DNA of 64,000 nucleotides, taken from positions 372,001 to 436,000 of the forward strand of contig NZ_JBEPOK010000001.1 of assembly GCF_040546765.1 (NCBI RefSeq). The letters run 5' to 3'. Positions within the stretch are counted from its first letter, which is position 1. Each line of letters opens with the position of its first letter. Below the pieces are notes generated by a model that saw nothing but the letters and a program-made list of their open reading frames with translations, was not told where the DNA came from and searched no databases. Below are positions 1-9,186 of the stretch, piece by piece. A program made the translations under genes and the position numbers. This DNA is from Arthrobacter sp. OAP107 (lineage in GTDB: Bacteria; Actinomycetota; Actinomycetes; Actinomycetales; Micrococcaceae).

Positions 1-168
1 TGCGGCTGGGGAACCGGCGGCTTCAAGGGCACGCCGGCTGCCGGGCTGACCTTCGCGCACACCATCGCCACCGGCGCACCGCACAAGCTCAACAGGCCCT
101 TCGCCCTGGAACGCTTCGAAACCGGTGCCCTGATCGACGAACACGGCGCTGCCGCCGTCGCCCACTAG
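1..168 (+). CDS. soxB: Sarcosine oxidase beta subunit, C-terminal end (partial)
   Basis: Only the last 55 codons are in the window, in frame 1 and ending at TAG 166-168. The visible tail (CGWGTGGFKGTPAAG, then a helix ending DEHGAAAVAH) fits the C-terminus of the FAD-binding beta subunit of heterotetrameric sarcosine oxidase. The family oxidises sarcosine to glycine with hydrogen peroxide and a one-carbon unit passed to tetrahydrofolate. soxD, soxA and soxG follow at once in the standard soxBDAG order, and this order carries much of the assignment. Confidence 0.85.
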   Translation, partial: CGWGTGGFKGTPAAGLTFAHTIATGAPHKLNRPFALERFETGALIDEHGAAAVAH

Positions 169-195
169 CCACGGTCCACAAGAAAGAAGACGCAC

Positions 196-567
196 ATGCT
201 GCTTATCTCCTGCCCCAACTGCGGCCCGCGGGACGAAACCGAGTTCCACTACGGCGGCCAGGCCCACGTGCCCTACCCCGAGAACCCCAACGACCTCAGC
301 GACCGGGAATGGGCCGAGTACCTGTTCTACCGCGAGAACACCAAGGGCACCTTCGCCGAGCGGTGGGTGCACAGCACCGGCTGCCGGCAGTGGTTCAACA
401 TGCTCCGCGACACGGTCACCTACGACATCCAGGCCGTCTACCCGATGGGGGTGCCGCGTCCCGCCGCGCCTGTCCCGCCCGCAGCTGACACCGGCACTGC
501 AAGCACCGGCGCCACCAGCACCACCCCCCTCAGCCCCAGCACCGCCCCGGAAGGAGCGACCAAGTGA
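196..567 (+). CDS. soxD: Sarcosine oxidase delta subunit
   Basis: This is a 123-residue protein. It carries CPNC at residues 6-9, His59 and Cys63, matching the single zinc site of SoxD in the tetrameric enzyme. The body to about residue 90 is typical; the Pro/Ala/Thr-rich tail (about 88-120) is a variable extension. The ATG at 196 follows AAGAAAGAAG. The stop overlaps the soxA start by 4 bp, implying translational coupling. SoxD is a small structural subunit of the cytoplasmic complex. Confidence 0.93.
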   Translation: MLLISCPNCGPRDETEFHYGGQAHVPYPENPNDLSDREWAEYLFYRENTKGTFAERWVHSTGCRQWFNMLRDTVTYDIQAVYPMGVPRPAAPVPPAADTGTASTGATSTTPLSPSTAPEGATK

Positions 568-3507
568 CCTCCCAGAACACGCGCCTCAGCACCGGCGGCC
601 GCATCGACCGCAGCATCTCCTGGCGCTTCACGGTGGACGGCGAGGAATTCACCGGACACCCGGGCGACACGCTGGCCTCCGCGCTGCTGGCCAACGGCCG
701 CATCGCCGCCGGCAACTCACTGTACGAGGACCGTGCCCGCGGCATCCTGGCCGCCGGCGTGGAAGAGCCCAACGCCCTGGTCCGCGTCGAAGCACGCTTC
801 CCCGGCGACGTCGCCGAGTCCATGCTCCCCGCCACCACGGTTTCGCTGGTGGACGGCCTGAAGGCCGGCTACCTGAACGGCCTCGGCAAGCTGGACCCGG
901 CCGACGACCGCGCCGAGTACGACAAGAAGTACGTGCACACCGACATCCTCGTCATCGGCGGCGGCCCCGCCGGCCTGGCCGCGGCCCGCGAAGCTGTCCG
1001 CAGCGGAGCCCGCGTCATCCTGATGGACGACCAGCCGGAACTCGGCGGTTCGCTGCTGTCCGGATCCACCGCCCCCGACCTGGCGGAAACCATCGAGGGC
1101 AAGCCTGCCCTGGAATGGGTTGCCGACGTCGAGGCGGAGCTGGTCTCCGGCGCCGAAAGCACCGTGCTGAACCGCACCACCGCGTTCGGCGCCTACGACG
1201 CCAACTACATCATCGCGGTCCAGAACCGCACCGACCACCTCTCCAGCCCGGCCGCCGGCGGCGTCTCCCGGCAGCGTATTTGGCACATCCGTGCCAACCA
1301 GGTTGTGCTGGCCCCCGGCGCCCACGAGCGTCCGCTGGTGTTCGAGAACAACGACCGCCCGGGCATCATGCTCGCCTCGGCTGTCCGCAGCTACCTGAAC
1401 CGCTATGCCGTGGCCGCCGGCTCCCGTGTGGTGATCAGCACCACCAACGACAGCGCCTACGCCCTGGCCGCGGACCTGCGCGCCGCCGGCATCAAGGTCG
1501 CGGGCCGTCGTCGATGCCCGTCCCGCCCTCACGCCGGTGGCTGCCGCCGCCGTCGAGGCCGGCATCCGGGTGCTGATCGGCAGCGCGGTTGCCAACACCG
1601 CCGCTGACGCGGACGGCCGGCTGAACGGCGTCACCGTCCGCAGCATTAACGACGACGGCGAACTCACCTCGGGCATCGAAGAGATCGCCGCCGACCTGCT
1701 GGCAGTGTCCGGCGGCTGGAGCCCGCTGGTGCACCTGCACTCGCAGCGCCAGGGCAAGCTGCGCTGGGACGAGGACCTCGCCGCCTTCGTGCCGGCCACC
1801 GTGGTTCCGAACCAGCAGACCATCGGCTCCGGCCGCGGCAGCTTCGACCTCGCTGACTGCCTGGCCGAGGGCATCTCGGCCGGCGCTTCGGCGGCCATCG
1901 CTGCCGGCTTCGAGTCCGCCGTCGAGCCCGCCGCGCTGGCAGAGCCGAAGGCGTCCGCCCCGACCCGCCAGCTGTGGCTGGTCCCCGGCCAGACCGGAAC
2001 CCCCGACGACTGGCACCACCACTTCGTCGACTTCCAGCGCGACCAGTCCGTGGCCGACGTCCTGCGCTCCACCGGCGCCGGCATGCGGTCCGTGGAACAC
2101 GTCAAGCGCTACACCTCCATCAGCACCGCCAACGACCAGGGCAAGACCTCCGGCGTGAACGCCATCGGCGTCATCGCCGCGGCACTCCGCCAGGCCGGCG
2201 AGGCATCCCGGGGCATCGGCGACATCGGCACCACCACCTACCGTGCGCCGTTCACCCCCGTGGCCTTCGCGGCACTGGCAGGACGCCAGCGCGGCGAGCT
2301 GTTCGACCCCGCCCGTGTCACCTCGATCCACCCGTGGCACGTTGCCCAGGGTGCGCTGTTCGAGGACGTCGGACAGTGGAAGCGGCCGTGGTACTACCCG
2401 CAGAACGGCGAGGACATGGACGAAGCCGTGCTTCGCGAATGCGCCGCCGTCCGCGACTCGGTGGGCTTCATGGACGCCACCACCCTCGGCAAGATCGAGA
2501 TCCGTGGCAAGGACGCCGGCGAGTTCCTGAACCGCATCTACACCAACGCGTTCAAGAAGCTGGCCCCGGGGTCCGCCCGCTACGGTGTCATGTGCCTTCC
2601 GGATGGCATGATCTTCGACGACGGTGTGACCCTGCGCCTGGACGAAGAGACCTACTTCATGACCACCACCACCGGCGGCGCCGCCAAGGTGCTGGACTGG
2701 CTCGAGGAATGGCTGCAGACCGAATGGCCGGAACTCGACGTGCACTGCACCTCGGTAACCGAACAGTGGAGCACGATCGCCGTGGTCGGACCCAAGTCCC
2801 GCGACGTCATCGCCAAGGTCGCCCCGGAACTGGCCGCCAACGACGGCCTGTCCGCCGAGGCGTTCCCGTTCATGACCTTCCGCGAAACCACCCTCGCGTC
2901 CGGCGTGAAGGCCCGCATCTGCCGGATCTCGTTCTCCGGCGAACTGGCCTACGAAATCAACGTGCCGTCCTGGTACGGGCTGAACACCTGGGAATCCGTG
3001 GCCGCGGCCGGTGCCGAATTCAACATCACCCCCTACGGCACCGAAACCATGCACGTGCTGCGCGCCGAGAAGGGCTACCCGATCGTCGGGCAGGACACCG
3101 ACGGCACCGTCACCCCGCAGGACGCGGGCATGGAGTGGATCGTCTCCAAGGCGAAGGACTTCATCGGCAAGCGCTCCTACTCCCGGGCTGACCAGCAGCG
3201 CGACGACCGCAAGCACCTGGTCAGCGTCCTGCCGGTGGACGGCTCGCTGAAGCTTCCGGAAGGAACCCAGCTGGTGGAGAAGGGCATCCCGGCGAACCCC
3301 GCCTACGGCCCGGTCCCGATGCAGGGCTTCGTGACCTCCAGCTACCACAGCGCCGCCCTGGGCCGCTCGTTTGGCCTGGCCCTCATCAAGAACGGCCGCA
3401 ACCGGATCGGCGAGACCCTGGTGGCCGCCGCCGGCAACCAGCTCGTCGACGTAGTCGTGGCAGAAACCGTACTGTTTGACCCCGAAGGGACCCGCAAAGA
3501 TGGCTAA
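564..3507 (+). pseudogene. soxA: Sarcosine oxidase alpha subunit, split by one apparent frameshift
   Basis: The large subunit binds NAD and tetrahydrofolate and takes the one-carbon unit. The first part (564 to about 1503) has the N-terminal ferredoxin-like segment (DGEEFTGHPGDTLASALLANG) and a dinucleotide-binding GGGPAG motif near residue 130. The second part (about 1504-3507) continues the oxidoreductase domain and the C-terminal GcvT-like aminomethyltransferase domain (GKIEIRGKDAGEFLNRIYTN; GYPIVGQDTDGTVTPQDAG). The frames join perfectly if one G of the GGG at 1502-1504 is removed, giving 980 residues, normal for SoxA. Every conserved region is intact, so a sequencing or assembly error is likelier than decay. 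It overlaps soxD by 4 bp and soxG by 8 bp. Confidence 0.92.
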
Positions 3508-4135
3508 CACAGCAGCCTTCACAGGCATCAATGGACTCCGGGAAATCCGCCGCAGCCCAGCCTCACACCTGGCCGAAGCATTCGTTTCAGGGTCCGTGCA
3601 GGGAACAGTCACCCTCAAAGAGGGCCCGTTCCAGACCATGGTCGGCGTCCGCGTGGACACCAGCTCCGAGGCCGGCGCCCGGATCGCCTCCGTCACCGGC
3701 GGCCTGCCGGAGCGCTGCGGCGAGGTCCGCGGCACGGAACGCATCAGCGTCCTGTGGCTCGGCCCCCAGGAGTTCCTCATCGTGGCACCGGAAGACGCCC
3801 ACGACTCCCTCGGCGGGGACCTGATCGGCTCCCTGAAGTCTGCCCTGGGCGACGCCGCCGGGCAGGTGGTGGACCTGTCCGCCAACCGCACCACGTTCGA
3901 GCTGTCCGGTCCGCGGGCCCGTGCAGTGCTGGAAAAGGGCTGCGCCCTGGACCTGCACCCGCGCACCCTCAAGCCCGGCACCGCCCTGAACACCGAGGTG
4001 GGCAACATCCCGGTGGTCCTGTTCAAGACCGGCGAGGAAAGCTTCCGGCTGTTCCCCCGCGCCTCGTTCGCGGACTACCTGGGCCGCTGGCTGCTGGATG
4101 CCATGAGGGAGTTCGCTTCCCCCGAGGTACCCTGA
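3500..4135 (+). CDS. soxG: Sarcosine oxidase gamma subunit
   Basis: This 211-residue protein has the SoxG/GcvT-like fold: VRGTERISVLWLGPQEFLIV and a later LSANRTTFELSGPRARAVLEKGC block matching the family. I chose ATG 3500 (MANTAAFTGINGLREIRRSP) over an in-frame upstream codon because it starts inside the soxA 3' end with the usual short overlap. The stop shares a base with the sdaA start (TGATG). It is a structural/folate-site subunit of tetrameric sarcosine oxidase. Confidence 0.92.
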   Translation: MANTAAFTGINGLREIRRSPASHLAEAFVSGSVQGTVTLKEGPFQTMVGVRVDTSSEAGARIASVTGGLPERCGEVRGTERISVLWLGPQEFLIVAPEDAHDSLGGDLIGSLKSALGDAAGQVVDLSANRTTFELSGPRARAVLEKGCALDLHPRTLKPGTALNTEVGNIPVVLFKTGEESFRLFPRASFADYLGRWLLDAMREFASPEVP

Positions 4136-5523
4136 TGGCGCTCAGCGCCCTGGATCTGTTTTCCGTTGGCATCGGGCCGTCGTCGTCACACACGGTCGGC
4201 CCGATGCGGGCGGCAAAGCAGTTCGCCGACGGACTTAAAGGCGGTGGGCTGCTGAGCGCCACCACCCGGGTCCAGGCAGAGCTCTTCGGCTCCCTCGGCG
4301 CCACCGGCCGTGGCCACGGCTCCGACAAGGCCGTGGTGCTGGGCCTGCAGGGCCTGGACCCGGAAACGGTTGACACCTCCACCGCCGACGACCAGGTGGC
4401 GGCCGCCGCCCTGGACGCTGAGCTGCGGATCGGCGGGGACCACCGCGTGGACTTCAACTGGGACGAGGACGTGGTGCTGCACCGGCGGAAGTCGTTGCCG
4501 GCCCACCCCAACGGCATGACCTTCCGCGCCCTGGACCACGCCGGCAGGGTGCTGAGCGAACGGAGCTTCTACTCCATTGGCGGCGGCTTCGTCGTGGACG
4601 GCGATGCCGATGCCGGCGCGAAGCTGGTGGCGGACGAGACCCCGCTGCCGTACCCCTTCACCACAGCCAACGAGCTGCTGGCGATCTGCAAGCGCGAAAA
4701 CATGTCGATCTCCGATGTCATGCTCGCCAATGAGCTGGCGTGGCGCAGCGAGGCGGAGCTCCGCGAGGAACTGCTGAAGCTGTGGGCCGTCATGCGCGAA
4801 TGCGTGGACAACGGCTGCTCCGCGGAAGGCATCCTCCCCGGCGGGCTGAATGTGAAGCGGCGTGCGCCGCAGCTCTTCCAGACCCTGTCCAAGGATTCCG
4901 GCAGCACCGACCCGCGCACTGCCGATCCACTGCGCGCCATGGAGTGGGTGAACCTCTTCGCGCTGGCCGTGAACGAGGAGAACGCGGCCGGCGGCCGCAT
5001 CGTCACCGCCCCCACCAACGGGGCGGCCGGCATCGTGCCCGCGGTCCTGCACTACTACGTGAAGTTTGTTCCGGGAGCGGACGACGACGGTGTGGTGCGC
5101 TTCCTCCTGGCGGCGGCCGCCGTCGGGATTCTCTTCAAGATCAATGCCTCCATCTCCGGCGCCGAAGTGGGCTGTCAGGGCGAGGTGGGTTCGGCCTGCT
5201 CCATGGCCGCCGCCGGGCTCTGCGAGGTGCTGGGCGGCACGCCCGAACAGGTGGAGAACGCCGCCGAGGTGGGGATCGAACACAACCTGGGCCTGACCTG
5301 CGACCCCGTGGGCGGCCTGGTGCAGATCCCGTGCATCGAGCGGAACGCGATCGCCAGCGTCAAGGCGATCAACGCTGCGCGGCTGGCCCTGCACGGGGAC
5401 GGCAGCCACAAGGTGTCGCTGGACAAGGCCATCAAGACCATGCGCGAAACGGGCGCCGACATGAAAACCAAGTACAAGGAAACCTCTCGAGGAGGCCTCG
5501 CTGTGAATGTAATTGAGTGCTGA
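4135..5523 (+). CDS. sdaA: L-serine ammonia-lyase, iron-sulfur dependent, single chain
   Basis: This 462-residue enzyme deaminates L-serine to pyruvate and ammonia with a [4Fe-4S] cluster. The N-terminal beta domain has the signature SVGIGPSSSHTVGPMRAAK. The C-terminal alpha domain has PTNGAAGIVPAVLHYY, SGAEVGCQGEVGSACSMAAAG and NLGLTCDPVGGLVQIPCIERN, which hold the cluster cysteines. The start overlaps the soxG stop. In sox operons it disposes of serine made from sarcosine-derived glycine plus methylene-THF, so carbon leaves as pyruvate. Confidence 0.96.
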   Translation: MALSALDLFSVGIGPSSSHTVGPMRAAKQFADGLKGGGLLSATTRVQAELFGSLGATGRGHGSDKAVVLGLQGLDPETVDTSTADDQVAAAALDAELRIGGDHRVDFNWDEDVVLHRRKSLPAHPNGMTFRALDHAGRVLSERSFYSIGGGFVVDGDADAGAKLVADETPLPYPFTTANELLAICKRENMSISDVMLANELAWRSEAELREELLKLWAVMRECVDNGCSAEGILPGGLNVKRRAPQLFQTLSKDSGSTDPRTADPLRAMEWVNLFALAVNEENAAGGRIVTAPTNGAAGIVPAVLHYYVKFVPGADDDGVVRFLLAAAAVGILFKINASISGAEVGCQGEVGSACSMAAAGLCEVLGGTPEQVENAAEVGIEHNLGLTCDPVGGLVQIPCIERNAIASVKAINAARLALHGDGSHKVSLDKAIKTMRETGADMKTKYKETSRGGLAVNVIEC

Positions 5524-5526
5524 GCA

Positions 5527-6427
5527 ATGACTGCTATTCAGACTGAGAACCGCGCCTCCGGGCAGGCGGACAGCGGCGTCGAGCACGTCCTGACGCTGGA
5601 CTGCCCCGAAGGCCCGGGCATTGTGCACGCCGTCTCCGGCTTCCTGCTGGAATACGGCTGCGACATCATCGACAACAAGCAATTCGGCGACCGGTCCGAG
5701 GGCCACTTCTTCATGCGCGTGCACTTCGCGTCCGACGGCAATGAATCCACGCTGGAACAGCTCCGCGCCGGATTCGCCCCGGTGGCCGAGAAGTACAACA
5801 TGAAGTGGCGGCTGGAACGGAACGGGTCCCGCCGCAAGGTCCTGATCATGGTCTCCAAGTTCGGCCACTGCCTCAACGACCTGCTTTTCCGGGCCCGCGT
5901 GGGCGAACTGCCCATCGACGTTGTGGGCGTGGTGTCCAACCACACGGACCACCAGGCCCTGGTGGACTGGCACGGCATCCCGTTCTTCCACATCCCCGTC
6001 ACCGGCGGCCACCAAGCCGCAGGCGGAGGCGCGGCTGCTGGAAATCGTGGACGAGCTCGACGTTGAGCTGGTGGTGCTGGCCCGCTACATGCAGGTTCTC
6101 AGCGACGACCTCGCGCGGAAGCTGGACGGCAAGGCGATCAACATCCACCACTCGTTCCTGCCGTCATTCAAGGGTGCCAAGCCGTACCACCAGGCTTACG
6201 CCCGCGGCGTGAAGACCGTGGGCGCCACCGCACACTACGTGAACGCGGAACTCGACGAGGGTCCGATCATCGCGCAGCAGGTGGTGGAGGTGGACCACAC
6301 CTTCGGCCCCGAGGACCTGGTCGCCGCCGGCCGGGACACGGAGTGCAAGGCGCTCAGCAACGCCGTCCGCTGGCACTGCGAAGGCCGCATCATCCTCAAC
6401 GGCAACCGCACGGTGGTCCTGAAGTAG
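5527..6427 (+). pseudogene. purU: Formyltetrahydrofolate deformylase, split by one apparent frameshift
   Basis: PurU hydrolyses 10-formyl-THF to formate and THF. The first frame gives an N-terminal ACT domain (VLTLDCPEGPGIVHAVSGFLL, about 18-90) and the start of the formyltransferase fold (KVLIMVSKFGHCLNDLLFR). The second carries AINIHHSFLPSFKGAKPYHQ with the catalytic region and GATAHYV. The frames join if one G is removed in 6004-6008 (ACCGGCGGCC), giving 299 residues, normal for PurU. Both halves are well conserved, so this is probably a read error. It lies 3 bp after sdaA and should regenerate THF for sarcosine oxidase. Confidence 0.9.
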
Positions 6428-6428
6428 G

Positions 6429-6552
6429 GACGCTTCCTCAGGTCTTGCGGCATAGACCGGACGCTTCCTCAGGTCCTGCCGCTTAAACCGAAACGCTCCT
6501 GCAGTTCTTGCAGGAGCGTTTCGGTTTAAGCGGCGAAAAGTGAGGAAGCGTC
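6429..6552. repeat. Tandem 31-bp repeat plus perfect 26-bp inverted repeat
   Basis: Two 31-bp copies (6429-6459 and 6460-6490, about five differences) both start GACGCTTCCTCAGGTC. The second runs into a perfect inverted repeat: arm 6478-6503, loop GTTCT 6504-6508, arm 6509-6534. A third, inverted copy of the unit ends at 6552 (GAGGAAGCGTC). It lies between the convergent purU and peroxiredoxin genes, so it probably acts as a bidirectional terminator. The repeated internal unit looks like a dispersed palindromic element rather than a simple terminator. Confidence 0.8.
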
Positions 6553-6557
6553 GGGGG

Positions 6558-7037
6558 TCAGACGCCGAGCTGTTCGCGGAGCGCCTGGACGTGGCCCTGC
6601 GCCTTGACCTGGTACTGGGCGAGCGTGACCTTACCCTCGGGGTCCAGGACCACGGTGGAGCGGACGATGCCCTCGTGGACCTCGCCGTCGATGAGCTTCT
6701 CGCCCCAGGCGCCGTAGGCCAGGGCGACGGCATGGTCCTCGTCTGCCAGCAGCGGGAAGGTCAGGCCGAAGTCGCCCGTGAAGTTTGCCAGCTTCTCCGG
6801 CGCGTCGGGGGAGATACCCAGCACCGCGTAGCCGGAGCCCTGGAAGGAAGCCAGGTTGTCGCGGAAGTCGCAGGCCTCGGTGGTGCAGCCGGGGGTGGCA
6901 GCCTCGGGGTAGAAGTATACGATGACGTTCTTGCCGCGGTAGTCGGCCAGTGCGGTCTGCTTGCCGTCTGCGTCCTGCAGGGTGAAGTCCGGCGCCTGGG
7001 TTCCGCGCTGGAGCTTGGTGGTCAGTTTGGGGCTCAT
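6558..7037 (-). CDS. bcp: Thioredoxin-dependent peroxiredoxin, BCP type
   Basis: This 159-residue AhpC/TSA-fold protein reduces hydrogen peroxide and organic hydroperoxides. The motif ATPGCTTEACDFRD gives peroxidatic Cys51 and a likely resolving Cys56, the arrangement of atypical 2-Cys BCP/PrxQ enzymes. I chose ATG 7037 (MSPKLTTKLQRG) because an AGAAGGAAT site precedes it and the N-terminus aligns with the family. An upstream in-frame extension to 7088 is poor. It is monocistronic next to a long hairpin. Confidence 0.93.
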   Translation of the reverse strand: MSPKLTTKLQRGTQAPDFTLQDADGKQTALADYRGKNVIVYFYPEAATPGCTTEACDFRDNLASFQGSGYAVLGISPDAPEKLANFTGDFGLTFPLLADEDHAVALAYGAWGEKLIDGEVHEGIVRSTVVLDPEGKVTLAQYQVKAQGHVQALREQLGV

Positions 7038-7121
7038 GGCATTCCTTCTGATGGATCTGGGTCGAGCGAAAAATCTGGTCAAGCGCAATGACTGATCGGA
7101 CTGATATGGATAACAGCAGCC

Positions 7122-7832
7122 CTAGATACTGTATTCCGCCGGGCCGCGCACGGTGGCCCCGGGACCGCAGATGAAGCGGTAGCCGCCGCCACGGACCGTC
7201 GCGATCGCGTGCCGGCCGCCGCGCAGCTTCCGCCGCACACGCCCCACATAGACGTCGATGGAACGGGTCGCGGCGCCGGGGCTGTCGAACGACTCCAGGA
7301 ACAGCCGCAGCTCCTCCCGGTCAACGGTCCGCGAGCAGTGCTCCACCAGGTAGCGCAGCAGCTTGAACTCGACGCCGGTCAGCGGCACCCGCTCGCCGTC
7401 CAGCAGTACTTGAGACTGCGCCAGGTCCACGGCCACGCGGCTGACGTGCCCGGCCGACGGCGGGAGGTGGGTGGCGCCGCCGTCGTCCGTTTCCGGGGAC
7501 TCGCCTTCCGAGGAGTCCGGTTGGGAATCCTCCCGGGAGGACGACGGCGGCACGGCAGTTCCGCCGTCGGGCGCACCAAGGGCTTCCCCCTCCCCTGGGG
7601 GCGCGCCGGGGTGCGTCCCGGCGGCGGAAGTAGCAGCTCCGGCGGCGGGCCAGTGGACTTCCGCCTCCGGAGCAAATTGAAGGGCCCGCGCCAGCACCAG
7701 CCCGGCGGCCCGGGCGAGGACCTCGGGATCGATGTCCTGGCCTTCGGGCGGGGCCACCCAGACGGCCAGGCCGTGGGCCTTGGCGAAACTACGGGCCGAC
7801 GTGCCGCGCGGTGAATGGGCATGCACAGCCAC
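7122..7832 (-). CDS. Winged-helix DNA-binding protein without a receiver domain
   Basis: In this 236-residue protein the last ~95 residues form an OmpR/PhoB-type winged helix (LTGVEFKLLRYLVEH, RSIDVYVGRVRRKL, IATVRGGGYRF). There is no receiver domain with its phospho-acceptor Asp. The N-terminal ~70 residues (AVWVAPPEGQDIDPEVLARAA) are unrecognised and a Gly/Pro/Ser/Glu-rich linker follows (about 70-135). The start is 10 bp from the allantoinase stop, so it ends the allantoin/glyoxylate run and may regulate it. That role is inference from position only. Confidence 0.75.
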   Translation of the reverse strand: MAVHAHSPRGTSARSFAKAHGLAVWVAPPEGQDIDPEVLARAAGLVLARALQFAPEAEVHWPAAGAATSAAGTHPGAPPGEGEALGAPDGGTAVPPSSSREDSQPDSSEGESPETDDGGATHLPPSAGHVSRVAVDLAQSQVLLDGERVPLTGVEFKLLRYLVEHCSRTVDREELRLFLESFDSPGAATRSIDVYVGRVRRKLRGGRHAIATVRGGGYRFICGPGATVRGPAEYSI

Positions 7833-7842
7833 CGCGCGGCCC

Positions 7843-9186
7843 TCAGATGCCGCCGCGGCGGATCAGCTTGCCGCCGGGGGTCTGGCCGTCCACCACGTTG
7901 CCGCGCAGGTACGTCCGGCGGACCACGCCGGAGAGTGCCTTGCCGTCGTACGGGGTGATGGGGTTCTTGTGCTTGAGCTTGGAGACGTCCACCACGAAGG
8001 CCTCGTCCTGGGCGAAGACGGAGAAGTCGGCGTCGTAGCCCAGTGCAAGCTGGCCCTTGTTGGAGAGGCGGGCCAGGGCGGCCGGCTTCTCCGCCATCCA
8101 CGACACCACCTGCTCCAGCGGGATGCCGCGGTGCCGGGCTTCGGTCCAGATCAGGGACAGGCCCAGCTGCAGCGAGGAGACGCCGCCCCAGGCCACGGCG
8201 AAGTCGCCGTTTTCCAGGTCCTTCAGGTCCAGGGTCGAAGGGGAGTGGTCGGAGACGATGCAGTCGATGGTGCCGTCCTGCAGGCCCTGCCAGAGGAGCT
8301 CACGGTTCGAGGCCTCACGGATGGGCGGGCAGCACTTGTACGCGGTGGCGCCGTCGGGGATCTCCTCGGCCATGAGCGTGAGGTAGTGCGGGCAGGTCTC
8401 CACGGTGAGGTGCACGCCGTCGCGCTTTGCCGAAGCGATCATGGGCAGCGCGTCCGAAGAGGAGAGGTGCAGGATGTGGGTGCGGGCACCGGTCCAGCGG
8501 GCGCGCTCAATCACCTCGGCGATGGCCTTGTTCTCGGCGCCGCGGGGGCGGGAGGCAAGGAACGTTGAGTAGTGGGCGCCACCGGGGTGGGGTGCGTGGT
8601 CGATGGCGTGCGAATCCTCGGCGTGGACGATCATGAGCGAGTCGAAGGACTTCAGCTCGCGCATGTCCTCCTCCATCTCGTCCGCCTCCAGGTGCGGGAA
8701 CTCGTCCACGCCCGAGTGCAGCAGGAAGCACTTGAAGCCGAAGACGCCCTCGTCGTGCAGCGGGCGCAGGTCCGCCTTGTTGCCGGGGATGGCGCCGCCC
8801 CAGAACCCGACGTCAACGAACGCCTGGTCCTCGGCCACCTCGCGCTTGAGCTTGAGGCCTTCAACATTGGTGGTGGGCGGGATGGAGTTCAGCGGCATGT
8901 CGATGATGGTGGTGACGCCGCCGGCGGCCGCGGCGCGGGTAGCGGAGGCGAAGCCCTCCCACTCGGTGCGGCCGGGCTCGTTGACGTGGACGTGGGTGTC
9001 CACAAGACCGGGGATCAGGGTTTCGTCGTCGGCGAGTTCGATGACCTCGGCGCCGGCGAGGCCGTTGCCGAGAGGCTCGAGAGCGACGATCTTGCCGCCG
9101 CGGACGCCCACTTCACGGGCGGCGATCCCGGCGGTGGTGAGGATGCGCCGGCCCCGGATGACCAGGTCAAAGCGTTCTTCAGACAT
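7843..9186 (-). CDS. allB: Allantoinase
   Basis: This 447-residue cyclic amidohydrolase converts allantoin to allantoate with a binuclear metal centre. GLVDTHVHVNEPGRTEWEGF carries the first metal histidines, GFKCFLLHSG the carboxylated-lysine position, HAEDSHAI and HILHLSSSDALP the later histidines, and IVSDHSPS the catalytic Asp. The ATG at 9186 lies in the 3' end of glxK (8-bp overlap) after AAGGAG. No uricase or allantoate hydrolase is in the window, so only the middle of purine catabolism is here. A dihydropyrimidinase is the alternative; PGRTEWEGF favours allantoinase. Confidence 0.93.
   Translation of the reverse strand: MSEERFDLVIRGRRILTTAGIAAREVGVRGGKIVALEPLGNGLAGAEVIELADDETLIPGLVDTHVHVNEPGRTEWEGFASATRAAAAGGVTTIIDMPLNSIPPTTNVEGLKLKREVAEDQAFVDVGFWGGAIPGNKADLRPLHDEGVFGFKCFLLHSGVDEFPHLEADEMEEDMRELKSFDSLMIVHAEDSHAIDHAPHPGGAHYSTFLASRPRGAENKAIAEVIERARWTGARTHILHLSSSDALPMIASAKRDGVHLTVETCPHYLTLMAEEIPDGATAYKCCPPIREASNRELLWQGLQDGTIDCIVSDHSPSTLDLKDLENGDFAVAWGGVSSLQLGLSLIWTEARHRGIPLEQVVSWMAEKPAALARLSNKGQLALGYDADFSVFAQDEAFVVDVSKLKHKNPITPYDGKALSGVVRRTYLRGNVVDGQTPGGKLIRRGGI

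Noticed and set aside
1492..4026. Very long antisense frame opposite soxA/soxG
   Set aside because: It is the usual antisense shadow of high-GC codon usage, with Gly/Val/His-rich sequence and no domain.
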